The notes under the pieces are model-generated. The model was not told the origin of the DNA, made no database searches, and was given only the letters and a program-made list of their open reading frames with translations. The position numbers and the translations under genes are program-made. Below are positions 17,696 through 25,063 of a DNA stretch of 64,000 bases, piece after piece (within the stretch, counting starts at the first letter, position 1; each line of letters opens with the position of its first letter). The DNA is from Pseudomonadota bacterium (lineage in GTDB: Bacteria; Pseudomonadota; Gammaproteobacteria; Steroidobacterales; Steroidobacteraceae). The stretch covers positions 1 to 64,000 of the forward strand of contig JAKBWB010000071.1 of NCBI GenBank assembly GCA_021843755.1, given 5' to 3'.

Positions 17696-18651
17696 GGTAC
17701 CGCCTCGGCAGAGGCGTCCCGACTGACAGGCACCGACTCCATTCGCAACGACGTGCCGGGCGAATCGCGGACAGGGTCGGGCACGCGCATGCCGTTCATG
17801 CGACGCAGCAGATACGGCGCCGGGGTGCAACGAGCATATGCCACAAGGCAGTGAAGGCGATTTGCGCCAACTTCGATGCGAGCCGGCTCGCTCTCGAGAA
17901 ATACGGCCTTACCTGCATCGACCTCGATCGACTCGACCCGGCCGGCGCCGGCGAGAATGAACAGCCAGGTCTCCGCCGCGGCGTCCAGTTCCCGCACCAC
18001 TCCAGGCGCGAGCGTCATGCGTTCGAGCACGAAATGCGGGCTGGCAACGAGCAATGTTCTTGCCGCGGTCAGCTTGCGCGGGGGGCTGCGCGGTGCGGAC
18101 CGTCCGGCACTCGCAGCCGCCACCGCCATATCGGCGTGAAGCTTGCGTGACCTGCCGTCCTCGAACGGCCGGAACGTCGCGGCAGTTCTCGGCCGGATCT
18201 CGACGATGACCAGCCCAGCCCCGATGGCGTGGATCGTGCCCGGAGGCACGAACGTGGAGTCGCCCGTTCGGACCGCCTGCCATTGAACTCGTTCGCCGAT
18301 CGTGCCGTCGCGGATGCACGCCCGCAACTCGGCGGGAGTCAGCTGTTGCTTCAATCCGACGGCTATATGGGCCTCTGGGCTGGCCGAGAGGACGTACAGC
18401 GCCTCGCACGTGCCGTGCACCAGACCGCTCGAGCGCGCACGCGCCTCATCAGGATGCGTCTGACTCAAGAGCGGCTCATCGGTGAAGATCAGTTTCAGCT
18501 GCAGGGTCGGCGCGGGTGCCGACGGATCAGCGCGCTCGAACCAGGCTTCCCCGATCGCTGCCAACGGGTCGTGATAGACGTTCCAGGGCCTCAGGTCGGT
18601 GCGGCCCCAGGGCTTGGGTATGATGTGAATGTGGGCCTGTTCGACCGCCAT
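17692..18651 (-). CDS. Class I mannose-6-phosphate isomerase-like protein
   Basis: 319 residues. It resembles type I phosphomannose isomerases, zinc cupins that interconvert fructose-6-phosphate and mannose-6-phosphate. Zinc ligands can be matched: Gln64 and His66 in SQTHPDEA, Glu84 in GTCEALYVL and His142 in PPGTIHAIGAG. A second cupin-like domain makes up the C-terminal half. AGGAG lies seven bases before the ATG. First gene of the operon with the GT4 fusion and GH130; it would feed mannose-6-phosphate toward GDP-mannose or mannose-1-phosphate pools. Confidence 0.87.
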   Translation of the reverse strand: MAVEQAHIHIIPKPWGRTDLRPWNVYHDPLAAIGEAWFERADPSAPAPTLQLKLIFTDEPLLSQTHPDEARARSSGLVHGTCEALYVLSASPEAHIAVGLKQQLTPAELRACIRDGTIGERVQWQAVRTGDSTFVPPGTIHAIGAGLVIVEIRPRTAATFRPFEDGRSRKLHADMAVAAASAGRSAPRSPPRKLTAARTLLVASPHFVLERMTLAPGVVRELDAAAETWLFILAGAGRVESIEVDAGKAVFLESEPARIEVGANRLHCLVAYARCTPAPYLLRRMNGMRVPDPVRDSPGTSLRMESVPVSRDASAEAVP

Positions 18652-18751
18652 GAGGGTCTCCTGGTTGAGGACGCGGAACGCGGTGTGCCACCCTCGCCTC
18701 CTCTGACGTCGGGGTGCCTCTGCTCAGGCGCGGGCGGCAGCATCCATCCGA

Positions 18752-19035
18752 TCAGAGCCCTCCGGTGAATGACGCCGATCCGTGGCGAATGAGATGAAAC
18801 GAATTGCGCAAGACGATGAGGACGGCCAGAGCCCCGAGCAATGCGCGTCCCGCGCTGTGTAATTTGGCTCCGGTCACCTGTGCCATCCCGAAGAGCCGAA
18901 ATAACCACTTGCCGGTGACCGCCCCGACGATTCCAGGAAGAACCTCGAGAATGACCCATCTGCGCCCGGGTCGACGATGACACCGGTGATGGCGCCGGCG
19001 ATGAGCCCCAGGACGATCCACGACAATGATGGCAT
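18752..19035 (-). pseudogene. GlsB/YeaQ/YmgE membrane protein, frameshifted
   Basis: A small stress-associated inner-membrane protein. Frame one gives MPSLSWIVLGLIAGAITGV (first helix) from the ATG at 19035; after GTC GAC CCG GGC the family sequence continues in another frame as GRRWVILEVLPGIVGAVTGKW (helices two and three) to the stop at 18752. One base is missing in the CCCGGGC run, so the intact protein of about 94 residues cannot be made unless this is a sequence error. Function of the family is unclear. It lies 100 bases upstream of the manA-like gene on the same strand. Confidence 0.75.
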
Positions 19036-19243
19036 GACGAACTCCGGCTGTGAGGCGAGCCGGACGAGGGTCACGGAACGGCACGCATCCGTCGAGTGGA
19101 CTGACAGGCTGCCTGTCCATATCGGCGCTGTCGGTGCGCAGGCGCACAGAGTGCACAGGGACGGGCGACTATACTATCTGGGTGGGAGTGCGCTCGGCGA
19201 AGGCCGGGCTGCTCACGCGATCCGACCGAGGAGTTGCACGCCA

Positions 19244-19852
19244 TTGTTCACATTGGAGCACAGTAAGGCCGCGTATCGAGTGGACTTCGCAGTCCTCGGC
19301 GGTGCGTCCATAGGCCTTGGAGTGCTTCTGTTGTGCGTGAGTCCCCGCGCACGCCTGCTCGAGACTGTCGCGTGCGCCACGCTCGGTCTTGCCAGCTGGA
19401 CCTTCATGGAATACGGGGTGCATCGGTTCGTGCTGCACGGCGTGAGGCCGTTCAGCACGTGGCACGCGCAGCATCATCGGCGGCCCGCGGCGAGGATCTA
19501 CTCGCCAACGTTCGTCAGTGTCGCTTCTATCGCCGCATTGATCTATCTGCCCACGTGGATCGTCCTGGGCACGTGGCCTGCTTGCGCGCTCACGTTCGGA
19601 GTGACGCTCGGCGACTTCGCGTATTCGGTGACTCATCACGCGGTGCACCACTGGGCAGCCAGAGGTCGCTGGCTGGGGCGACGCAAGCGCTGGCATGCAC
19701 TGCATCACGCCCAGCCCCTCGATGTCGCCGGAGGGCCCGGATATTACGGCGTGACGAGCATGTTCTGGGACCATGTCTTGCGAACCGCCCTGGCGCCCAG
19801 CGCCCAGGGTACGCCGCGCGCCGGCCGACCCGCACGCACGGTCGACATCTGA
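19244..19852 (+). CDS. Fatty acid hydroxylase superfamily membrane protein
   Basis: 202 residues from a TTG at 19244, chosen because GAGGAG lies ten bases upstream. Integral-membrane di-iron enzymes of this family hydroxylate lipids, sterols or carotenoids. Four transmembrane helices and the His clusters are all seen: HRFVLH, HAQHH, HHAVHH and HALHH. It is on the short side and resembles bacterial carotenoid- or ornithine-lipid-type hydroxylases; substrate unknown. It stands alone, divergent from the GlsB pseudogene. Confidence 0.87.
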   Translation: MFTLEHSKAAYRVDFAVLGGASIGLGVLLLCVSPRARLLETVACATLGLASWTFMEYGVHRFVLHGVRPFSTWHAQHHRRPAARIYSPTFVSVASIAALIYLPTWIVLGTWPACALTFGVTLGDFAYSVTHHAVHHWAARGRWLGRRKRWHALHHAQPLDVAGGPGYYGVTSMFWDHVLRTALAPSAQGTPRAGRPARTVDI

Positions 19853-20064
19853 CCGCCAGGCCCCCCATGCGGGCCTGCCGGGCAGGCCCGCTATCCCGAG
19901 CCTACGCCACAGACCGCAACTGCAGATTCCCTCCGGACCTGCGAGCCGGCCGCTCTCCTGCGACCCTCATGGGTCCGCCACGTACGAATACCGCGACGCA
20001 CCATCGCCGAAGATCGGCTCGGTCCCGCGTCTTCGCGCCTCAACGACCCCCCGCGTCCAGAGCC

Positions 20065-20463
20065 TCACCAATGCCGGGCGGTGGATTGGGGAGTTCGACT
20101 CCCACCTCGACGGCGCTGACCGGCGGCGCGTTGCCGGCATGAATGAACAATGACACTCAACTCATCGCGGCCGGGAACTCGAGCCCTTGCTTGCACTCGC
20201 CACTCAGAGTCACTTCCGCTTCGCTCAGCGCCGAGCACGCGCGCCCCGGTCCTTGTCGTTGAACGCGATGCATTCGACCCGCCGGCACTGAGCGGAACCC
20301 GCCGGCCCATACGCGTGCCCATTGCGCCTGCGGGGGAATATCCGAACGCAGTCACAACGTGCCTGTCCACGCCGCGGATCACCCCGGACTCATCGACGCG
20401 CCTCATCGCGCCCGGCGCGGCATCGAGCACCCGGAGCGCGAGTGCGGCTGACAGCACTGTCAT
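20065..20463 (-). pseudogene. Remnant of a PAS-domain sensor
   Basis: The translation from the ATG at 20463 contains a PAS-like stretch: LRVLDAAPGAMRRVDESG, then GVDRHVVTAFGYSPAGAMG. Compared with typical sensors (LDAAPDAMVVVDxxGxI...FGYSxxELxG) the central residues are drifting. After about 60 residues the frame turns into arginine-rich sequence, while another frame gives GLEFPAAMS, where intact proteins read GSEFPVEIS, so at least one frameshift has occurred. No kinase or other output domain follows. The surrounding 19853-20757 shows no other recognisable gene. Confidence 0.45.
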
Positions 20464-20757
20464 TCGCCCATCACCATTCGGCTTGCCGCATTTCCGACTC
20501 CTGCAACTCCCGTACAAACGTCGTAATCGAGCACACCGTCGGAGCAGCGGTCTGTACGAGGGCGTACCGAGGCAGCACGCACGCAGCTAAGAGACACGGA
20601 CGCGCAGGCCGGATTTAGCATGACTTCAACGGTATCACGACCGTCACCCGCTGTTTCCAACGGCGCCGCCGGCCCGCGATCCGGACGTTCGTCATTCCGT
20701 AGCATCCGCCGTAACAAGCGCGCATACTTCACCGACAATTGACGAGGACGACAGGAT

Positions 20758-21243
20758 ATGAAGAAATGCACCGCCGGCGTTTGGATTGATCATCGCAAAG
20801 CCTTGATGGTATTCGTCACTCCCGCCGGCGAGCGCTCGGCACACATCGTCTCGAAGGTGGAGACACAGCTGCGGCGGTCTGGGGATTCTCCGATGAAGGG
20901 GCGCTACGCGGCGGATCAGGTGCCGGCGGACGATAGTCGACAGAAGGCGGTCACGGGAGAACTCAACATCTATTACGACGCGGTCGTTGCGGCGCTTCGC
21001 CATGCCGAGTCATTCGTCATTTTTGGTCCGGGCGAGGCCAAGGGCGAATTGAAGAAAAGACTCGTGAAGAACAAGCTCGGCGGAAGAGTGTGCATCGTCG
21101 AGGCCGCGGACAAGATGACCGATCGACAGATTGCCGCGAAGGTTCGCGAATATTGCTCGACCCCGCGGTTGAAGACGGGCAAGCGAGGGGGCCGCCGCCC
21201 CACCGTCTCGACCGCACCTGATGTGCCGGAGTGGCAGCGCTGA
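20758..21243 (+). CDS. Conserved eRF1-like small protein
   Basis: 161 residues. It belongs to a widespread uncharacterised family that begins WIDHRKA and shares with eRF1/pelota-type domains the Asn-x-Tyr-Tyr-Asp, IFGPGEAKGELKKRL and ADKMTDRQIAAKVR motifs, all seen here (ELNIYYDAV near 65-75, the GPGEAKGEL motif near 90-100). Members are often annotated as translation-machinery or host-attachment-like proteins without direct evidence. The Lys/Arg-rich tail suggests nucleic-acid contact. The ATG is preceded by an AGGA box. It sits alone in the accessory region. Confidence 0.75.
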   Translation: MKKCTAGVWIDHRKALMVFVTPAGERSAHIVSKVETQLRRSGDSPMKGRYAADQVPADDSRQKAVTGELNIYYDAVVAALRHAESFVIFGPGEAKGELKKRLVKNKLGGRVCIVEAADKMTDRQIAAKVREYCSTPRLKTGKRGGRRPTVSTAPDVPEWQR

Positions 21244-21494
21244 GGAACCGGTTGAGCCGCGGTGGACTGGAACGTTCATCAGGAGCACGGCCGTCGGAAT
21301 TGACTTGCCGCAGAACGTTTTCCCCGGGCATGCGCCAACCGGGTGTCGGACTTGCGTCCTCGCAAGACTCTGGGCGCGAAAAAAAGCGCGCCGATGGGTC
21401 ATCCGAGTCAAGGCCGGCAGGCTCCTACCGCGATTCTCCAGTCCATTCCCGCGGCCTCGACCCATCTTTGCCGAAGGAATGAACGCGATGGGCC
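21244..21494. other. Short region with a possible IS110-type fragment
   Basis: On the plus strand 21287-21334 reads TAVGIDLPQNVFPGHA, close to the TVGIDLAKNVFQVHG start of IS110-family transposases. The match is only about 15 residues and the rest of the frame is unrelated, so this is a weak hint of an old insertion sequence. Confidence 0.25.
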
Positions 21495-21734
21495 TCAGTT
21501 CTCAGGAGCAAAGTCGGGATTGAACACAATTTCCCAGAGATGACCATCGGGGTCTTGGAAGTATCCGGAATATCCGCCCCAAAAGGTCTTTCCGGCCGGC
21601 TTCACAATCCGCGCCCTGCGGCAAGCGCTAGCCGCATCACATCATCAACCTCGTGCGCACTTGCTACAGTGTGGCCGAGGGCGACACCCGCCGGTCTCGC
21701 GCGACGGGCATTCAGTGTCGGGCGCTGCCAAAAA
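21495..21734 (-). pseudogene. VOC (glyoxalase-like) family protein, frameshifted fragment
   Basis: The last part of a vicinal-oxygen-chelate protein. One frame carries GVALGHTVASAHEVDDVM and LALAAG, then stops; shifting by one base continues as ARIVKPAGKTFWGGYSGYF, QDPDGHLWEI and VFNPDFAP to a stop at 21495. The family's final metal-binding Glu is in HLWEIVFNP. The N-terminal half is missing or unrecognisable. One frameshift and a lost 5' end make it nonfunctional. Confidence 0.7.
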
Positions 21735-22140
21735 AAACGGGCGGTGACCAGCCGATCCGGGCGGACAAACCTCCTTTGGTCACAGGAGATGCTCGATATG
21801 GCGGCATACCCGCGATACTGCTCGGCACAGGGAATCGGCAGGGCCAACGTTTGGGAGAGAGATCCCTGGGAGCAAGAAATTCCAGCGGATCGATGCTCAA
21901 CCCGTATCACCCCTCCTTGCGCGCACCCGCCCACGTCGAGCGTTGGGAGGGCCGCGGGTCAGCGTGCCCCAGCGACGCGACCCGCGGCACCGCCCGGCGC
22001 CCTCCCTTTCCGCCAACAGGACCTCGCGTGGCGGGTCCGGCTCCTACGCCCAGGTCAGGTCAGTGGGTCTACTTTTCGCAAGCAGAAGCGGGCTCTTTCT
22101 GGATAACGCCTCAGGCGCTACCGCACAAGGAGATGGACCG

Positions 22141-22491
22141 ATGAATTGGCTCGCGCGGGCTGCCCGCGAAATTTCTGACACAGCCGGGAAGCCTACTGTC
22201 AAAACTGCCAAAACCGCCGTTTCGTCAGTTTTGACAGTACCCCATGCGGGCGTTTCCCAAAGATCAGAGGATATGGCCGCTGATCGAATACCGCCTGAGG
22301 GCGGCAGGACGCCTTCCGCCGACTCGCTCACCGCCCGCCCCACGTATTTCCGGGGGCGACCCCCGGCAAGTCCCCGGACGGGCGCACGCGGTTCCAGGTC
22401 GCGACCTGGGCCGCGTACCCGCACGGCTGCGCCGCTGGCTGGACGCCACGGGCACCGCTACCGCTTCATTGCCCCGGGGCAGGGCCATTGA
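22141..22491 (+). pseudogene. Fragment of an integrative-element conserved protein
   Basis: The frame starts at an ATG with AAGGAG nine bases upstream and reads MNWLARAAREISDTAGKP, then TVKTAKTAVSSVLTVPHAG. Short proteins opening like this, with a Lys-Thr repeat before SVLSVP, are common in proteobacterial integrative elements and plasmids (from memory; no gene name). From about residue 50 the sequence becomes Arg/Pro-rich and no longer looks like the family, so the 3' part is probably degraded or shifted. A 14-bp inverted repeat lies inside the repeated Thr-Val-Lys-Thr region. Confidence 0.4.
22194..22239. repeat. Perfect 14-bp inverted repeat
   Basis: TACTGTCAAAACTG at 22194-22207 and its exact complement CAGTTTTGACAGTA at 22226-22239, separated by 18 bases. 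It lies inside a reading frame, is much more AT-rich than its surroundings and is not followed by a T-run, so it does not look like a terminator. It could be a protein-binding site or an mRNA hairpin. Confidence 0.75.
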
Positions 22492-22659
22492 GGCAGGCGG
22501 CACGTCGCCTCGGTGAAGAGTCGGTTGGCGGGCAGCCAACGGAAACGAAAGCCCGGCAGCTCGGTTCCAGCCGGTGAACTGCCCACTTGCATCATGGCAT
22601 TTGTTGCCATTAACTGGCATCCCGTCACCCCGATGAATCGGTGCTTCCATGGAGAGAGC

Positions 22660-22911
22660 ATGAACATTTCCCTGCCGACGCCGCTCAAACGGTTCGTCGA
22701 TGAACAGATCGCCGCCGGCCGCTACAGCAGCGCCAGCGAGTACGTCCGGGACCTGATCCGCGGCGATGAGAAACGCCGGGCGGAAGAGCGCCTCGAGGCG
22801 CTGCTGCTGGAAGGGCTGGAGGGTCAGGAAACACCACTGACCCGGGAAGACTGGACCGCTATCCGTAAAGAAGCCCTCTCGCGCGTGGCGGCTCACAAGA
22901 AGCGCACGTAG
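22660..22911 (+). CDS. parD: ParD-type antitoxin
   Basis: 83 residues. Ribbon-helix-helix antitoxin of the ParD/CopG class: the N-terminal strand NISLPTPLKRFVDEQ is followed by RYSSASEYVRDLIRG (DNA-binding helices) and a Glu/Arg-rich tail that would wrap the toxin. GGAGAG lies just before the ATG. The cognate toxin gene directly downstream is disrupted, so this is an orphan antitoxin that may still autorepress or protect against related toxins. Confidence 0.88.
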   Translation: MNISLPTPLKRFVDEQIAAGRYSSASEYVRDLIRGDEKRRAEERLEALLLEGLEGQETPLTREDWTAIRKEALSRVAAHKKRT

Positions 22912-23229
22912 GGGCGGAGGTCTTTCAAAAGTCCGCGTCGCGACGGGATCTGATCGAGCACTACGTCTACCTCGCCGAGTACGCTGGCGCGGCCGTCCGC
23001 CGATCACTTCCTCGAGCGGGCACAGGAAAGCTTCTCCCAGATCCTCGAGCAACCTCTGATGGGCTCTCCCGTGGTCTCACGCCGTCCGGAACTCGCCGGC
23101 CTGCGCAAGTGACGGGTGTCTGACTTCGAGGACGTCCTGATCTTCTATCTCCCGCATGATCGCGGGGTTTCGATCGTCCGCGTATTGCGCGGCACGCGGG
23201 ACTGGTGGCATTTGCTGGGTCTTGTGTAG
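22912..23229 (+). pseudogene. ParE-type toxin, disrupted
   Basis: Relic of the toxin partner of parD (not topoisomerase IV ParE). The N-terminal part VFQKSASRRDLIEHYVYLAE is in one frame; after AEYAG the match moves to another frame, ADHFLERAQESF and QPLMGSPVVSRRPELAGLRK, then a TGA, then VSDFEDVLIFYLPHDRG and VRVLRGTRDWWHLLG to the stop at 23227. The TGA falls where family members have Trp (LRKW). The start codon is also unclear. At least one frameshift plus one nonsense change: inactive. Confidence 0.85.
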
Positions 23230-23289
23230 GTTGGCCTACAGGAGTGCGCGACCCACGAGGCTGCCATAGCCCAAAAGACCGGGCGCCGG

Positions 23290-23502
23290 CTATAACAAGC
23301 CCGTCGCGGTCTTCCACAGCAGCACCCCCACACCGAGAGCGGCGGCGATGAAGGGTATCCACGACTTTTTGCCGTCATCCCCGTTCTCAACGGCCTAGTA
23401 CCACCAGATTCCCATCGCCACCGACGCTCCCGCGAGCTCGGCGCCCGCATCCTGGACGGTCTCGCAGCTGCCGCAGCCCAGTGCGGCGTTCAATGTGCCC
23501 AT
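23290..23502 (-). pseudogene. Small membrane protein remnant
   Basis: From an ATG at 23502 the frame reads about 35 residues rich in Gly/Ala/Cys, hits a TAG at 23395-23397, and continues in the same frame with a charged stretch (ENGDDGKK) and one hydrophobic helix (WIPFIAAALGVGVLLW) to a stop at 23290. The layout (acidic part, one helix, short tail) recalls small coat or conjugation-element membrane proteins, but I cannot assign it. The internal stop suggests decay. The following 23503-23766 shows nothing clear. Confidence 0.35.
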
Positions 23503-23766
23503 CAGACGCTCGGACCCGCCCACGGGCCTCCTGCACGCGACCCGCCAAGCCCTGCATGGCCTGCGCATGACGCTCGGCGTCGCGCGCGGCCTCCTCTGTA
23601 GATGGGGATTGAAAGCGCTATGAGCATCGGATGGGAAAATTTGTATCGATCCACAGGCTCAAGCGTATTGGGCTCGCGTCTGCGCCGCAGGTCCCTGGAT
23701 AATTCCCAGTCGACCCAGAACACAGTCTTGGTTGGGGACACAATCGGTTCGGCAATCCTTCGTCAG

Positions 23767-23814
23767 TATTGGCCGGGGCCGGGAGATTCGAACTCCCGAC
23801 CCTCTGCTCCCAAA
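23767..23814 (-). repeat. Displaced 3' half of tRNA-Pro (att-like copy)
   Basis: 46 of 48 bases match 24894-24941, the 3' half (anticodon loop through CCA plus three bases) of the intact tRNA-Pro gene, in the same orientation. Differences are at 23773 and 23780. No 5' half is present. This is the pattern left when an element inserts at the 3' end of a tRNA gene. Confidence 0.9.
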
Positions 23815-23820
23815 AGATCA

Positions 23821-23856
23821 ATGACATACCGACATACATGTCATATGCTTTGACAT
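23821..23856 (+). promoter_or_regulatory. Repeat-rich operator before vapB
   Basis: A 36-base AT-rich stretch directly before the vapB start. It contains ATGACAT (23821-23827) and ATGTCAT (23838-23844), a 7-bp inverted repeat with a ten-base spacer, plus further GACATA copies at 23830 and 23852. Such repeats are typical binding sites of antitoxin or antitoxin-toxin complexes. Inference from layout. Confidence 0.5.
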
Positions 23857-24102
23857 ATGAGAACCACCGTACGCCTGGATGAAGCCCTCATGAAGCGTGC
23901 CCGCCAGGAAGCGGCTCGTCGCGGCATTACGCTCACGTCGCTCATCGAGCAAGGGCTTCGGCTTGCGCTGCGCGCCCCCCTGAAGCGCCCGCAGCACCCT
24001 GCCGTATCGCTTCCTGAATGCCACGCCGGAGGTGGCGTCCTGCCGGGCGTGGATTTGAATGACAGCGCGGGCGTACTCGAGCGGATGGAAAGTCGCGATT
24101 GA
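23857..24102 (+). CDS. vapB: VapB-type antitoxin
   Basis: 81 residues. The N-terminus MRTTVRLDEALMKRARQEAA, then TLTSLIEQGLRLAL, is a ribbon-helix-helix DNA-binding domain as in VapB/DUF2191 antitoxins; the C-terminal tail, with GVDLNDSAGVLERM, would bind the toxin. Its stop overlaps the vapC start as TTGA, ensuring coupled translation. Within the 1.1-kb segment bounded by the tRNA-Pro duplication. Confidence 0.88.
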   Translation: MRTTVRLDEALMKRARQEAARRGITLTSLIEQGLRLALRAPLKRPQHPAVSLPECHAGGGVLPGVDLNDSAGVLERMESRD

Positions 24103-24524
24103 TCCTGTGCGACGTCAATGTACTGATCTACGCCTTTCGCTCAGACGCCGAAGATCACCCGCGACACAGGGCATGGCTCGAATCGGTGATCAACGGGCCA
24201 GCCGCTTACGGCGTCGCACCTCAGGTACTCGTCAGCGTCGTGCGCATCTGTACCCATCCGCGGATTTTTGCACGTCCCAGCTCCCTGGATGATGCCTTCG
24301 AGTTTTGTCGCGTTGTTTTTGGACAACCCTCCGCGACGGTGATCGTGCCCGGCGAACGTCACTGGTCGATATTCGAATCCCTGTGCCAGGATTCCAAAGC
24401 CACGGGAAACATTGTGCAAGACGCTTGGTTTGCGGCCCTGGCCATCGAATCCGGCTGCGAATGGATTACCACGGATCGCGACTACGCGAGATTCAAGGGC
24501 CTCACGTGGCGACCCCCATTCTGA
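24099..24524 (+). CDS. vapC: VapC-type PIN-domain toxin
   Basis: 141 residues from a TTG start overlapping the vapB stop. PIN-domain ribonuclease toxin: the first acidic residue is in ILCDVNVLIYAF (Asp5), then VSVVRICTHPRIF, NIVQDAWFAALAIE and the closing TTDRDYARF motif with the last acidic pair, followed by the usual FKGLTWRPPF tail. The gene looks intact. It is expected to cut a specific RNA when VapB is degraded; target unknown. Confidence 0.93.
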   Translation: MILCDVNVLIYAFRSDAEDHPRHRAWLESVINGPAAYGVAPQVLVSVVRICTHPRIFARPSSLDDAFEFCRVVFGQPSATVIVPGERHWSIFESLCQDSKATGNIVQDAWFAALAIESGCEWITTDRDYARFKGLTWRPPF

Positions 24525-24893
24525 TCTATTACGGCCGATCGCAAGCGCGAGCGGCTGCGAAAAACTTGAGCACGAACGTAGTTCCGCGCCGATCGGGCTA
24601 ACCGCAAGACACAGGGAACTGCATGACGCGCTGGGCCGCCGAGCTGCACGTGCCGGCCAACTGCCGTCATTGCGTCCGTAGTGGATCCTGCGGTACAGCG
24701 GACCGGCACCAGCGCCAAGACCCGTGTGCAATGCGCGTGTCTCACATTTCACTAACCGCCCGAACGGACCGCGACTGTCTTCCTCACCCCGTGTGCGTCT
24801 ACCCAATGATTGAGACGCTCAGAATCCCTCATGGGCGCTTCTGCCAGCCGGTACACAGCGTGGTACAGAATGCTCTGCCGGACCTCTCGTAAA
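24525..24893. other. Right flank of the vapBC insertion, no gene seen
   Basis: About 370 bases between vapC and tRNA-Pro. No frame shows a known family and no integrase fragment is recognisable. Confidence 0.5.
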
Positions 24894-24941
24894 TATTGGT
24901 CGGGGCAGGGAGATTCGAACTCCCGACCCTCTGCTCCCAAA
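24894..24941 (-). repeat. att-like copy inside intact tRNA-Pro
   Basis: Second copy of the 48-base direct repeat (first at 23767-23814), covering the 3' half of the functional tRNA-Pro plus three bases downstream of CCA. Confidence 0.9.
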
Positions 24942-24973
24942 GCAGATGCGCTACCAGACTGCGCCATGCCCCG
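24897..24973 (-). tRNA. tRNA-Pro (TGG)
   Basis: A 77-base cloverleaf on the minus strand: acceptor CGGGGCA/TGCCCCG, anticodon loop TTTGGGA (anticodon TGG), T-arm GAGTTCGAATCTC and encoded CCA at the left end. Its 3' half is duplicated at 23767. Upstream (24975-25005) a GC-rich hairpin lies where the promoter region should be. Confidence 0.97.
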
Positions 24974-25063
24974 ACCGGTGCCGCCCGCGGCATATTCCGC
25001 AGGCGGCCGGGCATGATATGCGAGAATTCAGGGTCCGCGGAAGTGCAGGTCGAGAAGCAGCGC

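Noticed and set aside
22912-23229. Reading the parE-like relic as a second functional toxin
   Set aside because: The frameshift and in-frame TGA fall inside the conserved core, so a full-length toxin cannot be made.
24975-25005. GC hairpin (GCCGCC/GGCGGC) upstream of tRNA-Pro as a terminator
   Set aside because: No gene on the minus strand ends there and no T-run follows; more likely a chance stem in the tRNA promoter region.
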